21,006 bases of DNA from Treponema sp. GTDB taxonomy: Bacteria; Spirochaetota; Spirochaetia; Treponematales; Treponemataceae. Shown piece by piece: positions 1-6,298 of this stretch. The stretch spans positions 1 through 21,006 of the forward strand of contig JAKSLX010000032.1 in assembly GCA_024400915.1 (NCBI GenBank). The letters run 5' to 3'. The number at the start of each line of letters is the position of its first letter. The first letter of the stretch is position 1. A program made the translations under genes and the position numbers. Under the pieces are notes generated by a model. It made no database searches. It saw only the letters and a program-made list of their open reading frames with translations, and had not been told where the DNA came from.

Positions 1-44
1 TCCGAAACTGTTCTTTTTTGTTTTTTTTATAATTGACAAGAGAC

Positions 45-308
45 TCACCATATCACTTCGGGATTAACGCACATATGGTGAACAATTCCCCTGCGGCCAT
101 CATGTCCACTCAGAATCACCCCCATAAGTTTTCCTGTTTCTGACACAGCCTTAAAGCAGGTCGTCGGATTCCGTTTTAGATAGCGCTCAATTCCCTCTCG
201 GCTGTCATCCACGGAATTCAAGGCGCGTCTGCTCATGCCCACGCTGTTCCAAAGTTCAAAAACCGAGTCATAGTCTTCAATTGACAAAGGTAGAATTTTT
301 TCCGACAT
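45..308 (-). CDS. Truncated GNAT-family N-acetyltransferase
   Basis: This 87-residue product resembles the N-terminal half of a GNAT acetyltransferase (acetyl-CoA dependent N-acylation, substrate unknown). Visible family features are the opening beta strand and helix (LSIEDYDSVFELWNSV), the segment DDSREGIERYLKRNP, and the central strands with GVILSGHDGRRG and HHMCVNPE. In full-length relatives the NPE/HPD strand leads directly into the acetyl-CoA loop (R/Q-x-x-G-x-G/A) and a further 50 or so residues; here it ends in VIW and a stop. No other frame downstream restores that loop before the window edge. The start at 308 is chosen because AAAGGAG lies 10 nt upstream; an in-frame ATG at 380 overlaps a TATAAT-like -10 and is unlikely. 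It is probably a decayed gene or a remnant of a rearrangement. Family assignment is fairly sure; activity is doubtful. Confidence 0.7.
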   Translation of the reverse strand: MSEKILPLSIEDYDSVFELWNSVGMSRRALNSVDDSREGIERYLKRNPTTCFKAVSETGKLMGVILSGHDGRRGIVHHMCVNPEVIW

Positions 309-318
309 AATTTGCACA

Positions 319-325
319 CTCCTTT
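319..325 (-). promoter_or_regulatory. Ribosome binding site that fixes the GNAT start
   Basis: On the minus strand this reads AAAGGAG, 10 nt before the ATG at 308. It favours that start over the in-frame ATGs at 332 and 380, neither of which has a comparable site. Confidence 0.6.
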
Positions 326-378
326 GCTTCATCCTGAAACAGAGCAAATGATGGTTCCTTTCAAAATACAGTATCTTC

Positions 379-407
379 ATTATAAACTGATATTCATGAT
401 TTACATA
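379..407 (-). promoter_or_regulatory. Possible promoter of the truncated GNAT gene
   Basis: The minus strand reads TATAAT at 384-379, a perfect -10 hexamer. At 17 nt spacing the -35 position reads TATGTA, a weak match. Transcription would begin near 372 and leave a leader of about 60 nt. Confidence 0.35.
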
Positions 408-514
408 TAAAGCCGTGATTTAATTAGTTTGGGATTCTCGCAGAATCTTCATGAGGCCCATTCAAAAAAAAAATCGCGAAACAGTCTTGAGGTGCTTGAG
501 CCTTTTGATGAGCA

Positions 515-614
515 TAGCCCCGATTGAAGGGGCGCCACAGGCGTTGGCCGACAGGGCAATGAGCGTGAGCGGAACCCCGGAAAGCGGGTTTAGCAAAAGA
601 GTGAGCTTCCGGGG
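515..614 (+). repeat. Dispersed GC-rich intergenic repeat, copy 1
   Basis: This copy opens with TAGCCCCGATTGAAG (515-529) and closes with GGAAAGCGGGTTTAGCAAAA followed by GAGTGAGCT (579-606). Both blocks recur in the same order and orientation at 2722-2736 and 2863-2890, the second with one T fewer. The interior differs between copies. An 8-bp inverted repeat, CCCCGGAA (575-582) and TTCCGGGG (607-614), brackets the 3' block here. The stretch is much richer in GC than its surroundings. ORFs that can be drawn across it have no RBS and no recognisable product, so I treat it as non-coding. Orientation is arbitrary. It may be a structured RNA or a miniature mobile element; neither is shown. Confidence 0.7.
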
Positions 615-707
615 AAAGGAAATCCCTTGCTCTCAACGGAAGTCTGGTTGAATTCATATACAACACCATCGGAATCTGTACATTTTGAAACTTGAATTGT
701 CAAATTA

Positions 708-742
708 AATAAAAAAAGTCCCGCAGAAAACTACGGGACCTT
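708..742 (-). terminator. Rho-independent terminator of the 607-residue lipoprotein gene
   Basis: Read on the minus strand, GTCCCG (739-734 side) pairs with CGGGAC (723-718) around a 10-nt loop, followed at once by seven T. It lies about 20 nt beyond the stop codon of the lipoprotein gene at 761, as expected for an intrinsic terminator. Confidence 0.85.
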
Positions 743-760
743 CTGGATTTTTATGACTTT

Positions 761-2584
761 CTATTTACTTGTGCTGTAGCAGGCTGGAAGAGAAGTTACT
801 TTCTCGTATGATATATATTCGTAATATGCATGTTCGTCGTATAGACATGTCTCTACACTGTAATACATCCCCCCGACCTTAACGAAACTGATATCCTCAG
901 TATCATTTTCATCAAAAATAATCTTTTCATCCCTTAAGATAAAATTCAGTTCATCATCACAGTCATAAAATTTTCCAGATGAATCTGTCTCAAAATAATA
1001 GCAAGGTTCATTATCCCAATAATCAAATCCATCACGCTTATATTCATGAAGGAAGATATCACCGGCTTTTGGTGTATACTTAACGACAGCCTGTGATTCT
1101 GAAAGAAGGGTGAAATTGTTGACATACTTTTCCTCTGCGAAATAGATGCGGCCTGAATAATAATCATCATCAGAACCATCATCATCTGCGTCTCTTTTAA
1201 CGCTATAACTTATGTAAGGCTCTACTGTACCAGACTTGAAGCCGTCTTTTGAAAAAGATGAAGAATAAGAATTCATGTAATAATTCAATACAACAGGATA
1301 TTCCATATCATATCCGTCGTCTTCGAGCCATTCCCATGCGCTTTTCAAATTTACCGGGAAATTAGCAATCCAGAGTCCGCCAGCAGCAAAGAAATCAAAT
1401 ACCAAGCTATAACCTTCCAATTCATGTCCTTTAAGAGAAACTTTTGGAAGTTCTGAAAAGCGGAAAGTTCCATATTTGTCCACCGTATATTTAAGATCCC
1501 CTTCTACTTCCGGAATTCTGTACCCGCCTTTTGGAACTATGATTTTTGAATCTTCAGCAAGATATTTTTTCTCAAGAGTTTCGAAATGATTTCCTATAAT
1601 ATTGTATTGATATTTTACAGTAATCATCACCTGTTCGCCTGGATTCACAAAAGGAACGACAAAACTTTCCAGAGCAGAATCTGAATTGACATGATACTTT
1701 CCGTCAACATAAACCTCAATTCGTTCAGCTACAGGAAATTCGTTGTTCAGGACAATATCCGATCCATCAGCATTTTTTACATTGAACCTGATGCCTTTAG
1801 TGTATGACTCATCCACGATTATCCTGATTGTATTTGGAATTTCACTGGCTTCCTCAATCTTTTCGTATTCCGTTGCGACTTCTGAATTATTTTCAGTTTT
1901 AACAGGTTCTGTTTCAAGATTTACGCCAGCATCTTTTGTTACGACAACATCTTTTACAGATTTGATGTATTCAATTTTTGTTTCGCTGCTACTGATTTTT
2001 ACCTCGATTTTTCCCGCGGCAATGATGCTCGAAATTGATCCGCCGTTAACTTCAATCGCTGTAACAGTTTTGCTTATGCTTACCTTTGCAATTTCTGATT
2101 CAGTACTTCCCTGAAGTTTTACACCGGAAGCCTTGACTTCTACATTTGTTATCTTTGACTGGCCTTCAAGTACAAGACGGACATTTTCTTTTGAAGCAAC
2201 AAGAGCATCTATGACTGAATTCAAGAAATGAAGGCTGTTTGATCCTCCGCCATTTACTGTTACATTTTTAATGCCTTTACAGTTTTTCATCGTAAAGTCA
2301 CCGTCGCCAACAGATGAGTCTACAATGACTTTTCCGTTTTTAGCACCATCCAATACAACGCCTTTTACTTTTACAAGAACAACGTTTCCATTGAGATCCA
2401 AGTTTCTGATCGTACATGAATCTTTGAGCTCAAGATTGCAGTTTAATGTTGAATTGTCATACTGACTGTAATCAGCACCTGATGAATCACCGGAATCACC
2501 CGCACCACCTGCACATCCGGCAAGCAAAATAGCTGAACACAAGGCAAATATAACTTTGAGTTTTGATAATTGATTTAATTTCAC
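761..2584 (-). CDS. Surface or periplasmic lipoprotein with beta-helix-like N-terminal domain
   Basis: I do not recognise the family. The N-terminus is a lipoprotein signal peptide ending in the lipobox LLAGC (lipidated Cys at residue 24 from the GTG start). A Gly/Ser/Asp linker follows, then roughly residues 45-225 of short, Val/Ile-rich repeats with regularly spaced Gly and Asn (for example LNGNVVLVKVKGVVLDG), which suggest a right-handed parallel beta-helix. The remainder is acidic and rich in Tyr and Asp, including the run RDADDDGSDDDYY, with no motif I can name. The GTG at 2584 is preferred to the ATG at 2590 because AAGGAG touches that ATG directly but is 6 nt from the GTG. The gene has its own terminator (708-742), a poly-G tract in its promoter region and a repeat copy on each side, suggesting a variably expressed, exchangeable surface protein (inference). 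Confidence 0.85.
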   Translation of the reverse strand: MKLNQLSKLKVIFALCSAILLAGCAGGAGDSGDSSGADYSQYDNSTLNCNLELKDSCTIRNLDLNGNVVLVKVKGVVLDGAKNGKVIVDSSVGDGDFTMKNCKGIKNVTVNGGGSNSLHFLNSVIDALVASKENVRLVLEGQSKITNVEVKASGVKLQGSTESEIAKVSISKTVTAIEVNGGSISSIIAAGKIEVKISSSETKIEYIKSVKDVVVTKDAGVNLETEPVKTENNSEVATEYEKIEEASEIPNTIRIIVDESYTKGIRFNVKNADGSDIVLNNEFPVAERIEVYVDGKYHVNSDSALESFVVPFVNPGEQVMITVKYQYNIIGNHFETLEKKYLAEDSKIIVPKGGYRIPEVEGDLKYTVDKYGTFRFSELPKVSLKGHELEGYSLVFDFFAAGGLWIANFPVNLKSAWEWLEDDGYDMEYPVVLNYYMNSYSSSFSKDGFKSGTVEPYISYSVKRDADDDGSDDDYYSGRIYFAEEKYVNNFTLLSESQAVVKYTPKAGDIFLHEYKRDGFDYWDNEPCYYFETDSSGKFYDCDDELNFILRDEKIIFDENDTEDISFVKVGGMYYSVETCLYDEHAYYEYISYEKVTSLPACYSTSK

Positions 2585-2590
2585 TTCCAT

Positions 2591-2596
2591 CTCCTT
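2591..2596 (-). promoter_or_regulatory. Ribosome binding site that selects a GTG start
   Basis: The minus strand reads AAGGAG immediately followed by ATG GAA GTG. Zero spacing to the ATG is unusable, while 6 nt to the GTG is normal, so translation most likely begins at the GTG at 2584. Confidence 0.6.
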
Positions 2597-2605
2597 AACT
2601 TAGAA

Positions 2606-2634
2606 ATAATACTAAACAAGTGTACCCCCCCCGA
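2606..2634 (-). promoter_or_regulatory. Putative promoter with an 8-G homopolymer
   Basis: On the minus strand a TATTAT -10 hexamer lies at 2611-2606. Upstream of it is GTACACTTGTTTAG, and before that an uninterrupted run of eight G (2632-2625), itself preceded by TC and a run of A. With 17-nt spacing the -35 hexamer falls inside the poly-G run (TCGGGG), so there is no normal -35. Poly-G tracts at this position are known in T. pallidum tpr and TP0126 promoters, where tract length changes promoter strength. The tract is seen directly; phase variation here is inference. Confidence 0.55.
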
Positions 2635-2720
2635 TTTTTTTTGCAAGGGAAATAATAAATTATGGAATCTGTTGAGTATATTTCAGAGTTTTATTTCATA
2701 CCGAGGGAATCTATTACAGC

Positions 2721-2890
2721 CTAGCCCCGATTGAAGCGGAATGGACGGGACTGCGGGAATTTAGGGATGGTCCCCGGAACTGCGGAGGCAGTTCCGGGGA
2801 GTGGAGCCTGATATACCGGCCCCCTGCTGCGGTGCCCGGATGGACTTCAAGTCCATTGGAGCGGAAAGCGGGTTAGCAAAAGAGTGAGCT
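2721..2890 (+). repeat. Dispersed GC-rich intergenic repeat, copy 2, hairpin-rich
   Basis: The boundary blocks match copy 1 (2722-2736 and 2863-2890). CTAGCCC (2721-2727) can pair with GGGTTAG (2870-2876; one G-T wobble), closing the whole element. The interior holds a perfect 13-bp stem, TCCCCGGAACTGC (2771-2783) with GCAGTTCCGGGGA (2788-2800) around a GGAG loop, and a second palindrome, ATGGACTT and AAGTCCAT (2840-2856) around a single C. The words CCCCGGAA and TTCCGGGG are also the inverted pair of copy 1, but arranged differently. There is no ORF with start signals. It fills most of the gap between the two lipoprotein genes. Confidence 0.7.
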
Positions 2891-2936
2891 CAAAAAAAAA
2901 GAAAAACCCTTGCTTTCCATTATTGAAAAGCAAGGG
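2891..2936 (-). terminator. Rho-independent terminator of the 298-residue lipoprotein gene
   Basis: On the minus strand CCCTTGCTTT (2936-2927) pairs with AAAGCAAGGG (2916-2907). TTTTTC and a run of nine T follow, reaching 2892. It begins about 10 nt after the stop codon at 2946. On the plus strand the hairpin is not followed by T residues, so it acts in one direction. It abuts repeat copy 2. Confidence 0.9.
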
Positions 2937-2945
2937 CAAATTGAA

Positions 2946-3842
2946 TTAATTATTAACCTTTGTACACTCTACGTTTTTATCTTTCATTGGACGATAAATG
3001 GTCAAATTATTACCATCGTCAGAAAGTGTGTATGAACGTGTCTGTAAATAGTCAAAAGTAAACATACCTTTGTATGCTTGGCCATTAAAATCAGTAAACT
3101 CACTGGCCGATACTCCCATCATTCCTGCAAGGGATTCAGCATCTTTCGCAACATCCTCCTTGCTGTTATAAGTCTTTGATCCCAAACGGCAGGAAGTCAG
3201 GACTGTATAAATCTCTTTCTTTGTTGTATCGAAAGAATACTTATATTTTAATTCCAAAGATTCATCATTACCTTCAGAGAATTCATTTTCAGTAAAGGTA
3301 AAGAACACAGGACCATCGTTATACACATGACTGTATCTTGAACCTGCAAATGGATTTTCTCCAACAGGTGCAGGAAGCAATGAAGGTTCTAGTACAGGAA
3401 TTTCTGCAGTAAATTTTCCTTCTGCAGAAACATTGAAATCAAATTTCTTTTTTTCTTTTACAAGCTTACCGTCTGCTTTTGTAACTGTAAGTTCAAGCTT
3501 TAATGCACTGCCATCTTTCATTTCTGAAAGATCACCCTCAAAAGTTCCTTCATACAGTACTTTTGAGTCCTTTGTATATTTCCATTCACCCTCTGCAGCA
3601 GATCTGGCAGAAGCCTGCTTGAATTCGTATTCACCGCTATCAGAATCAGTACATCTTGAAACAAGATATCCGCCTTCTTCTGAAGCTGCAGATATTGTAC
3701 CTGTAGACTTTACTTCAACGGTTGTTTTTCCATTATCTGATGGAACATTATCTGAATCATCATCTCCAGAACTGCAGCCAAGCAATCCAAATCCCAAAAC
3801 CATTGCAGCCATAAAAGCTGAAACCTTCAATAACTTTCTCAT
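2946..3842 (-). CDS. Hypothetical lipoprotein
   Basis: The 298-residue product begins with a typical spirochaetal lipoprotein signal (MRKLLKVSAF, hydrophobic core, lipobox GLLGC with the lipidated Cys at residue 23) and an Asp/Ser-rich tether. The mature part is hydrophilic and probably all-beta. One stretch near residues 160-185 (ENPFAGSRYS, then FFTFTENEF) resembles a motif that recurs in Treponema lipoproteins, as I recall; this is not verified. No enzymatic motif is visible. AGGAG lies 8 nt before the ATG. A TATTAT -10 hexamer at 3868-3863 overlaps one arm of an inverted repeat shared with the divergent XRE regulator gene, so repression or activation by that regulator is plausible. A strong terminator follows. 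Lipoprotein nature is firm; function is unknown. Confidence 0.87.
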   Translation of the reverse strand: MRKLLKVSAFMAAMVLGFGLLGCSSGDDDSDNVPSDNGKTTVEVKSTGTISAASEEGGYLVSRCTDSDSGEYEFKQASARSAAEGEWKYTKDSKVLYEGTFEGDLSEMKDGSALKLELTVTKADGKLVKEKKKFDFNVSAEGKFTAEIPVLEPSLLPAPVGENPFAGSRYSHVYNDGPVFFTFTENEFSEGNDESLELKYKYSFDTTKKEIYTVLTSCRLGSKTYNSKEDVAKDAESLAGMMGVSASEFTDFNGQAYKGMFTFDYLQTRSYTLSDDGNNLTIYRPMKDKNVECTKVNN

Positions 3843-3862
3843 AAGTTACACTCCTAATAAGA

Positions 3863-3868
3863 TAATAC
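3863..3868 (-). promoter_or_regulatory. -10 element of the 298-residue lipoprotein gene
   Basis: The minus strand reads TATTAT, 8 nt upstream of the AGGAG site (3855-3851). It overlaps the left operator-like arm (3864-3875). No good -35 is seen, which would fit an activated or weak promoter. Confidence 0.45.
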
Positions 3869-3963
3869 AAAAGTAATCTTTTTAAAAAGAAATACTTTTG
3901 TATTTTAAAAAAGAATATAATACATTTGTGTTCATTACAATATATTTCTGATACTTTTGTGAT
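3864..3963. promoter_or_regulatory. Operator-like array: four copies of a 12-bp word
   Basis: AATACAAAAGTA (3864-3875) and TACTTTTGTATT (3893-3904) form a perfect 12-bp inverted repeat separated by 17 nt. Two more copies in the second orientation follow: TACATTTGTGTT (3921-3932) and TACTTTTGTGAT (3952-3963). Start-to-start distances of the direct copies are 28 and 31 nt, close to three helical turns. The array fills the intergenic space between the lipoprotein and XRE regulator genes and overlaps the putative promoters of both. The repeats are seen directly; binding by the adjacent regulator is inference. Confidence 0.55.
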
Positions 3964-3966
3964 AAT
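3958..3966 (+). promoter_or_regulatory. Possible extended -10 of the XRE regulator gene
   Basis: TGTGATAAT ends 11 nt before the ATG at 3978, so a transcript from it would have almost no leader. No Shine-Dalgarno sequence precedes the ATG. A perfect TATAAT at 3916-3921 is an alternative that would give a leader of about 50 nt. Confidence 0.35.
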
Positions 3967-3977
3967 TTTATTGCATC

Positions 3978-4334
3978 ATGGGATTCTGGCATAATGTGGA
4001 CGTAGAACGCGAATATCAGAACATTTCTCGCAAGGAACTTGCTTACAGAGCTGACTTTTCGTTAACCAGCCTGTCTACGGGAATAATAAGAAACTCAATT
4101 CCATCCGCTGATGTTGCCTACAGAATAGCCAGAACGCTGAACGTTTCCATTGAATACCTTTTGAACGGTACTGAACTGAATGATAACGATACGGAACACA
4201 ACAACGGTTCTACTTTTTACCAAGAACTGGGAGATGTGGAATTACACAAATTAGTCCAGAACTACATCAGGCTTTCTGACCGGGACAAAAAACTTCTTCT
4301 GTCAATTTCCAAAGACATGGCGGAAATGGATTAG
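3978..4334 (+). CDS. XRE-family (Cro/CI-type) HTH transcriptional regulator
   Basis: This 118-residue protein has one helix-turn-helix domain at about residues 5-63. ISRKELAYRADFSLTSLSTGI is the HTH core, with SIPSADVAYRIARTLNVSIEYLLNG as the following helices, a layout typical of small XRE regulators in which the LNVSIEYLL segment closes the domain. The C-terminal 50 residues are polar with a short helix (LHKLVQNYIRLSDRDKKLLLSI) that may dimerise. There is no signal peptide or enzyme domain. The gene is divergent from a lipoprotein gene, with a four-copy operator-like array between them, so it probably regulates itself and its neighbour (inference). Its stop codon overlaps that of the convergent dus gene. 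No Shine-Dalgarno is visible. Confidence 0.85.
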   Translation: MGFWHNVDVEREYQNISRKELAYRADFSLTSLSTGIIRNSIPSADVAYRIARTLNVSIEYLLNGTELNDNDTEHNNGSTFYQELGDVELHKLVQNYIRLSDRDKKLLLSISKDMAEMD

Positions 4335-5314
4335 TTTACCAGCAGAATTTTTTCGTCAGGCTGCTTTGTAAAATAGTCGTTGATTTTTTCTACGGTGTCT
4401 TCAAGGGATTTGTAGTTCTGCAGCTGGGACTGAAAGTAATGGCCGAATGCAAACTGCTGGCAGTAGTAGCCGAAGAAGCGCTGAATTCTGGTTTTATAAA
4501 ATTCTGCAGGCTGATAGTTTCTTACATCCTCAACAAAATCCAGGGCAAGCTGCTGGCGGTCTACGGTGAAGGATTCCGTGCTGGAAATTTCACGGAAGAT
4601 CCATGGCTTTACGGCAGCAGCACGGGCTACCATTATTCCGGCTGCATGGGGAACTTTTGCTTTTACATATTCTGCTGTGGCGGAATTTTCTACGGCGCCG
4701 TTTACTACTACGTTGATCTTGTTTTCGTAGCGGAGGGCAAGTTTTTCTGCCCAGTCATACTTCGGAAGGCCGCGGTATTTTTCTTTCATGGTGCGCGGAT
4801 GAAGCGCAATCTGCTCCACGCCATTTTCAACAAGCATGTCGGTAAAGCTAAAGAAAGTCTGCTCGGTGAACTTTTCATCACCAAGACGGCATTTTACGCT
4901 CAGGCGGAATTCCCTGCCCTGCTGTGCGCTGCATTTTTCGATTTCCTTTTTTACAAGGCTGATGCATTTTTCCGTTTCTGAAAGAGGCTTAGTCATCCAT
5001 GCGATGCCAGCCCCTGTTTTGAAAATCTGTGGGGCACTGCAGCCCATATTGATGTCCACACCTATGCCGCCGCCTTCAAGAACTACAGGAACTGCGGCCG
5101 CCATTTTTTCTGCATCCCAGCCTGTCAGCTGCCATACGATTTTTTCTGGCACAGGTCCATTCAAAAGGTAATACTTTTCAAAAGGACCCATGTTCAGGAG
5201 GGATGAGGCGTTGATCATTTCCGTGTAGTATTCATCACAGCCGCCGAACTTTTCTACCGAGCGGCGGAAAGGTTCGTGGCTTAAGGTTGCCATTGGGGCG
5301 CAGATCAGTTTCAT
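4331..5314 (-). CDS. dus: tRNA-dihydrouridine synthase (Dus family)
   Basis: The 327-residue product is an FMN-dependent tRNA uridine reductase, with the expected family length and TIM-barrel plus helical C-terminal layout. APMATLSHEPFRRSV at the N-terminus is the FMN-binding start. INMGCSAPQIFKTGAG holds the catalytic Cys92, although the usual Pro after that Cys is Ser here. VKCRLGDE (Lys141), ALHPRT (His172), NGAV (Asn205) and GIMVARAAAVKPWIF are the remaining flavin and substrate motifs. The DusA/B/C subtype cannot be set from the sequence alone. The start fits the family N-terminus but has no clear Shine-Dalgarno. It lies 30 nt downstream of the Mrp gene and is probably cotranscribed. The 3' end overlaps the stop of the convergent XRE gene. 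Confidence 0.92.
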   Translation of the reverse strand: MKLICAPMATLSHEPFRRSVEKFGGCDEYYTEMINASSLLNMGPFEKYYLLNGPVPEKIVWQLTGWDAEKMAAAVPVVLEGGGIGVDINMGCSAPQIFKTGAGIAWMTKPLSETEKCISLVKKEIEKCSAQQGREFRLSVKCRLGDEKFTEQTFFSFTDMLVENGVEQIALHPRTMKEKYRGLPKYDWAEKLALRYENKINVVVNGAVENSATAEYVKAKVPHAAGIMVARAAAVKPWIFREISSTESFTVDRQQLALDFVEDVRNYQPAEFYKTRIQRFFGYYCQQFAFGHYFQSQLQNYKSLEDTVEKINDYFTKQPDEKILLVN

Positions 5315-5344
5315 TTTATATTGCTTGCCATGCGCAAAATTGGA

Positions 5345-6181
5345 TTAAAGGTTTTCTACAACCTTTGCGGCTTCATCAAGATATGGAAGATCAAGGTCTT
5401 CTACACAGCCTGAATCAACCTTTGCGGCAGTTTCCGCTTCGATTGGAATGCGTGCAAGAACAGGTATATTGAATTCCTTTGAACATGCGTCGATGTTTCC
5501 GTCGCCGAAAATCCTGATTTCCTTGTTGCAGTCAGGGCACTTTACATAGCTCATGTTTTCAACAAGACCGAGGACAGGAATGTTCATCATGTTTGCCATA
5601 TTCACGGCCTTTTCAACTATTGTGCGGACAAGCTGCTGAGGAGAAGCAACAACGATGATTCCGTCTACCGGCATGGACTGGAAAACAGTGAGAGGAACAT
5701 CACCGGTTCCAGGTGGACAGTCAACGAACATTACATCTACGTCTTCCCAAACAACATCCGTCCAGAACTGCTTTACAGCCCCGGAAATTACAGGACCGCG
5801 CCATACAACAGGATCGTTCTCATTTGGAAGAAGAAAGTTCATGGACATCATCTGGATGCCTGTCTTTGATTTTACTGAGTAGAGGAATCCGCTTTCTGCA
5901 GTTCCGCCACTCTGGGCACGTTCCGCATTAAGGCCGAAAGCCTTTGGAATCGATGGACCTGTAATGTCAGCATCCATGATTGCAGTTTTAAGTCCGTCGC
6001 GTGTTGTCTTGCAGGCAAGCAATGAAGTCACAAGGGACTTTCCAACTCCGCCTTTTCCTGAAACGATGCCGATTACTTTCTTTACCTTTGAATCCTTGTG
6101 AAGTGTTTCGTGTGTTGGTCTTTTTGAGCAGTCCTTTGAGCATGATCCGCATGATCCGCCGCAGCCTGAATTTTCTGCCAT
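5345..6181 (-). CDS. mrp: Mrp/ApbC-family iron-sulfur cluster carrier ATPase
   Basis: This is a 278-residue P-loop ATPase of the Mrp/NBP35 group, which binds and transfers [4Fe-4S] clusters to apoproteins in the cytoplasm. Visible are the deviant Walker A SGKGGVGKS (41-49), MDADITGPS (69-77), the Walker B-like FVDCPPGTGD (152-161), VASPQ (178-182) and the cluster-ligand pair CPDC (215-218) in the segment NMSYVKCPDC. The N-terminus carries a Cys-rich extension with Cys7, 11, 14 and 18, seen in many anaerobe Mrp proteins and possibly an additional metal site. There is no N-terminal DUF59 (MIP18-like) domain; this is the short form. AGAGG lies 7 nt before the ATG. The dus gene follows after 30 nt. 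Confidence 0.95.
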   Translation of the reverse strand: MAENSGCGGSCGSCSKDCSKRPTHETLHKDSKVKKVIGIVSGKGGVGKSLVTSLLACKTTRDGLKTAIMDADITGPSIPKAFGLNAERAQSGGTAESGFLYSVKSKTGIQMMSMNFLLPNENDPVVWRGPVISGAVKQFWTDVVWEDVDVMFVDCPPGTGDVPLTVFQSMPVDGIIVVASPQQLVRTIVEKAVNMANMMNIPVLGLVENMSYVKCPDCNKEIRIFGDGNIDACSKEFNIPVLARIPIEAETAAKVDSGCVEDLDLPYLDEAAKVVENL

Positions 6182-6251
6182 ATAGTTACCTCTAAAAAAA
6201 ATGAATAGTTACGAGATAAATATAGTAAGAAAAGCGAAATAATTCAAATGA

Positions 6252-6287
6252 AGGGCGAAACCCTGCTTAAGGGGACAGCCCCCTAAA
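6252..6287 (-). other. Tandem GC hairpins after the NlpC/P60 gene
   Basis: Two small stems stand side by side: AGGG/CCCT (6252-6255 with 6261-6264, loop CGAAA) and AGGGG/CCCCT (6270-6274 with 6280-6284). They lie 12-45 nt beyond the stop of the NlpC/P60 gene and upstream of mrp. No T-run follows on the minus strand, so this is not a classical terminator; it may be a weak terminator or an RNA-processing site. Confidence 0.4.
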
Positions 6288-6298
6288 AACAACAAAAA

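Noticed and set aside
33..38. Perfect TTGACA -35 hexamer on the plus strand
   Set aside because: No -10 hexamer at 16-18 nt and no plus-strand gene downstream.
424..669. Opposed ORFs across repeat copy 1 (81 codons on minus, 66 codons on plus)
   Set aside because: Composition follows the GC-rich repeat, there is no Shine-Dalgarno, and no recognisable product; the stretch is better explained as a non-coding repeat.
2771..2800. 13-bp hairpin in repeat copy 2 as an intrinsic terminator
   Set aside because: No T-run follows on either strand; it is internal to the repeat.
3876..3892. CTTTTTAAAAAG inner palindrome as a separate operator
   Set aside because: It is a simple A/T-tract spacer between the two 12-bp arms and could arise by chance in such AT-rich DNA.
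4439..5171. Long plus-strand ORFs (180 and 111 codons) opposite the dus gene
   Set aside because: They are antisense shadows of a gene with strong family motifs; no RBS and low-complexity Phe-rich products.
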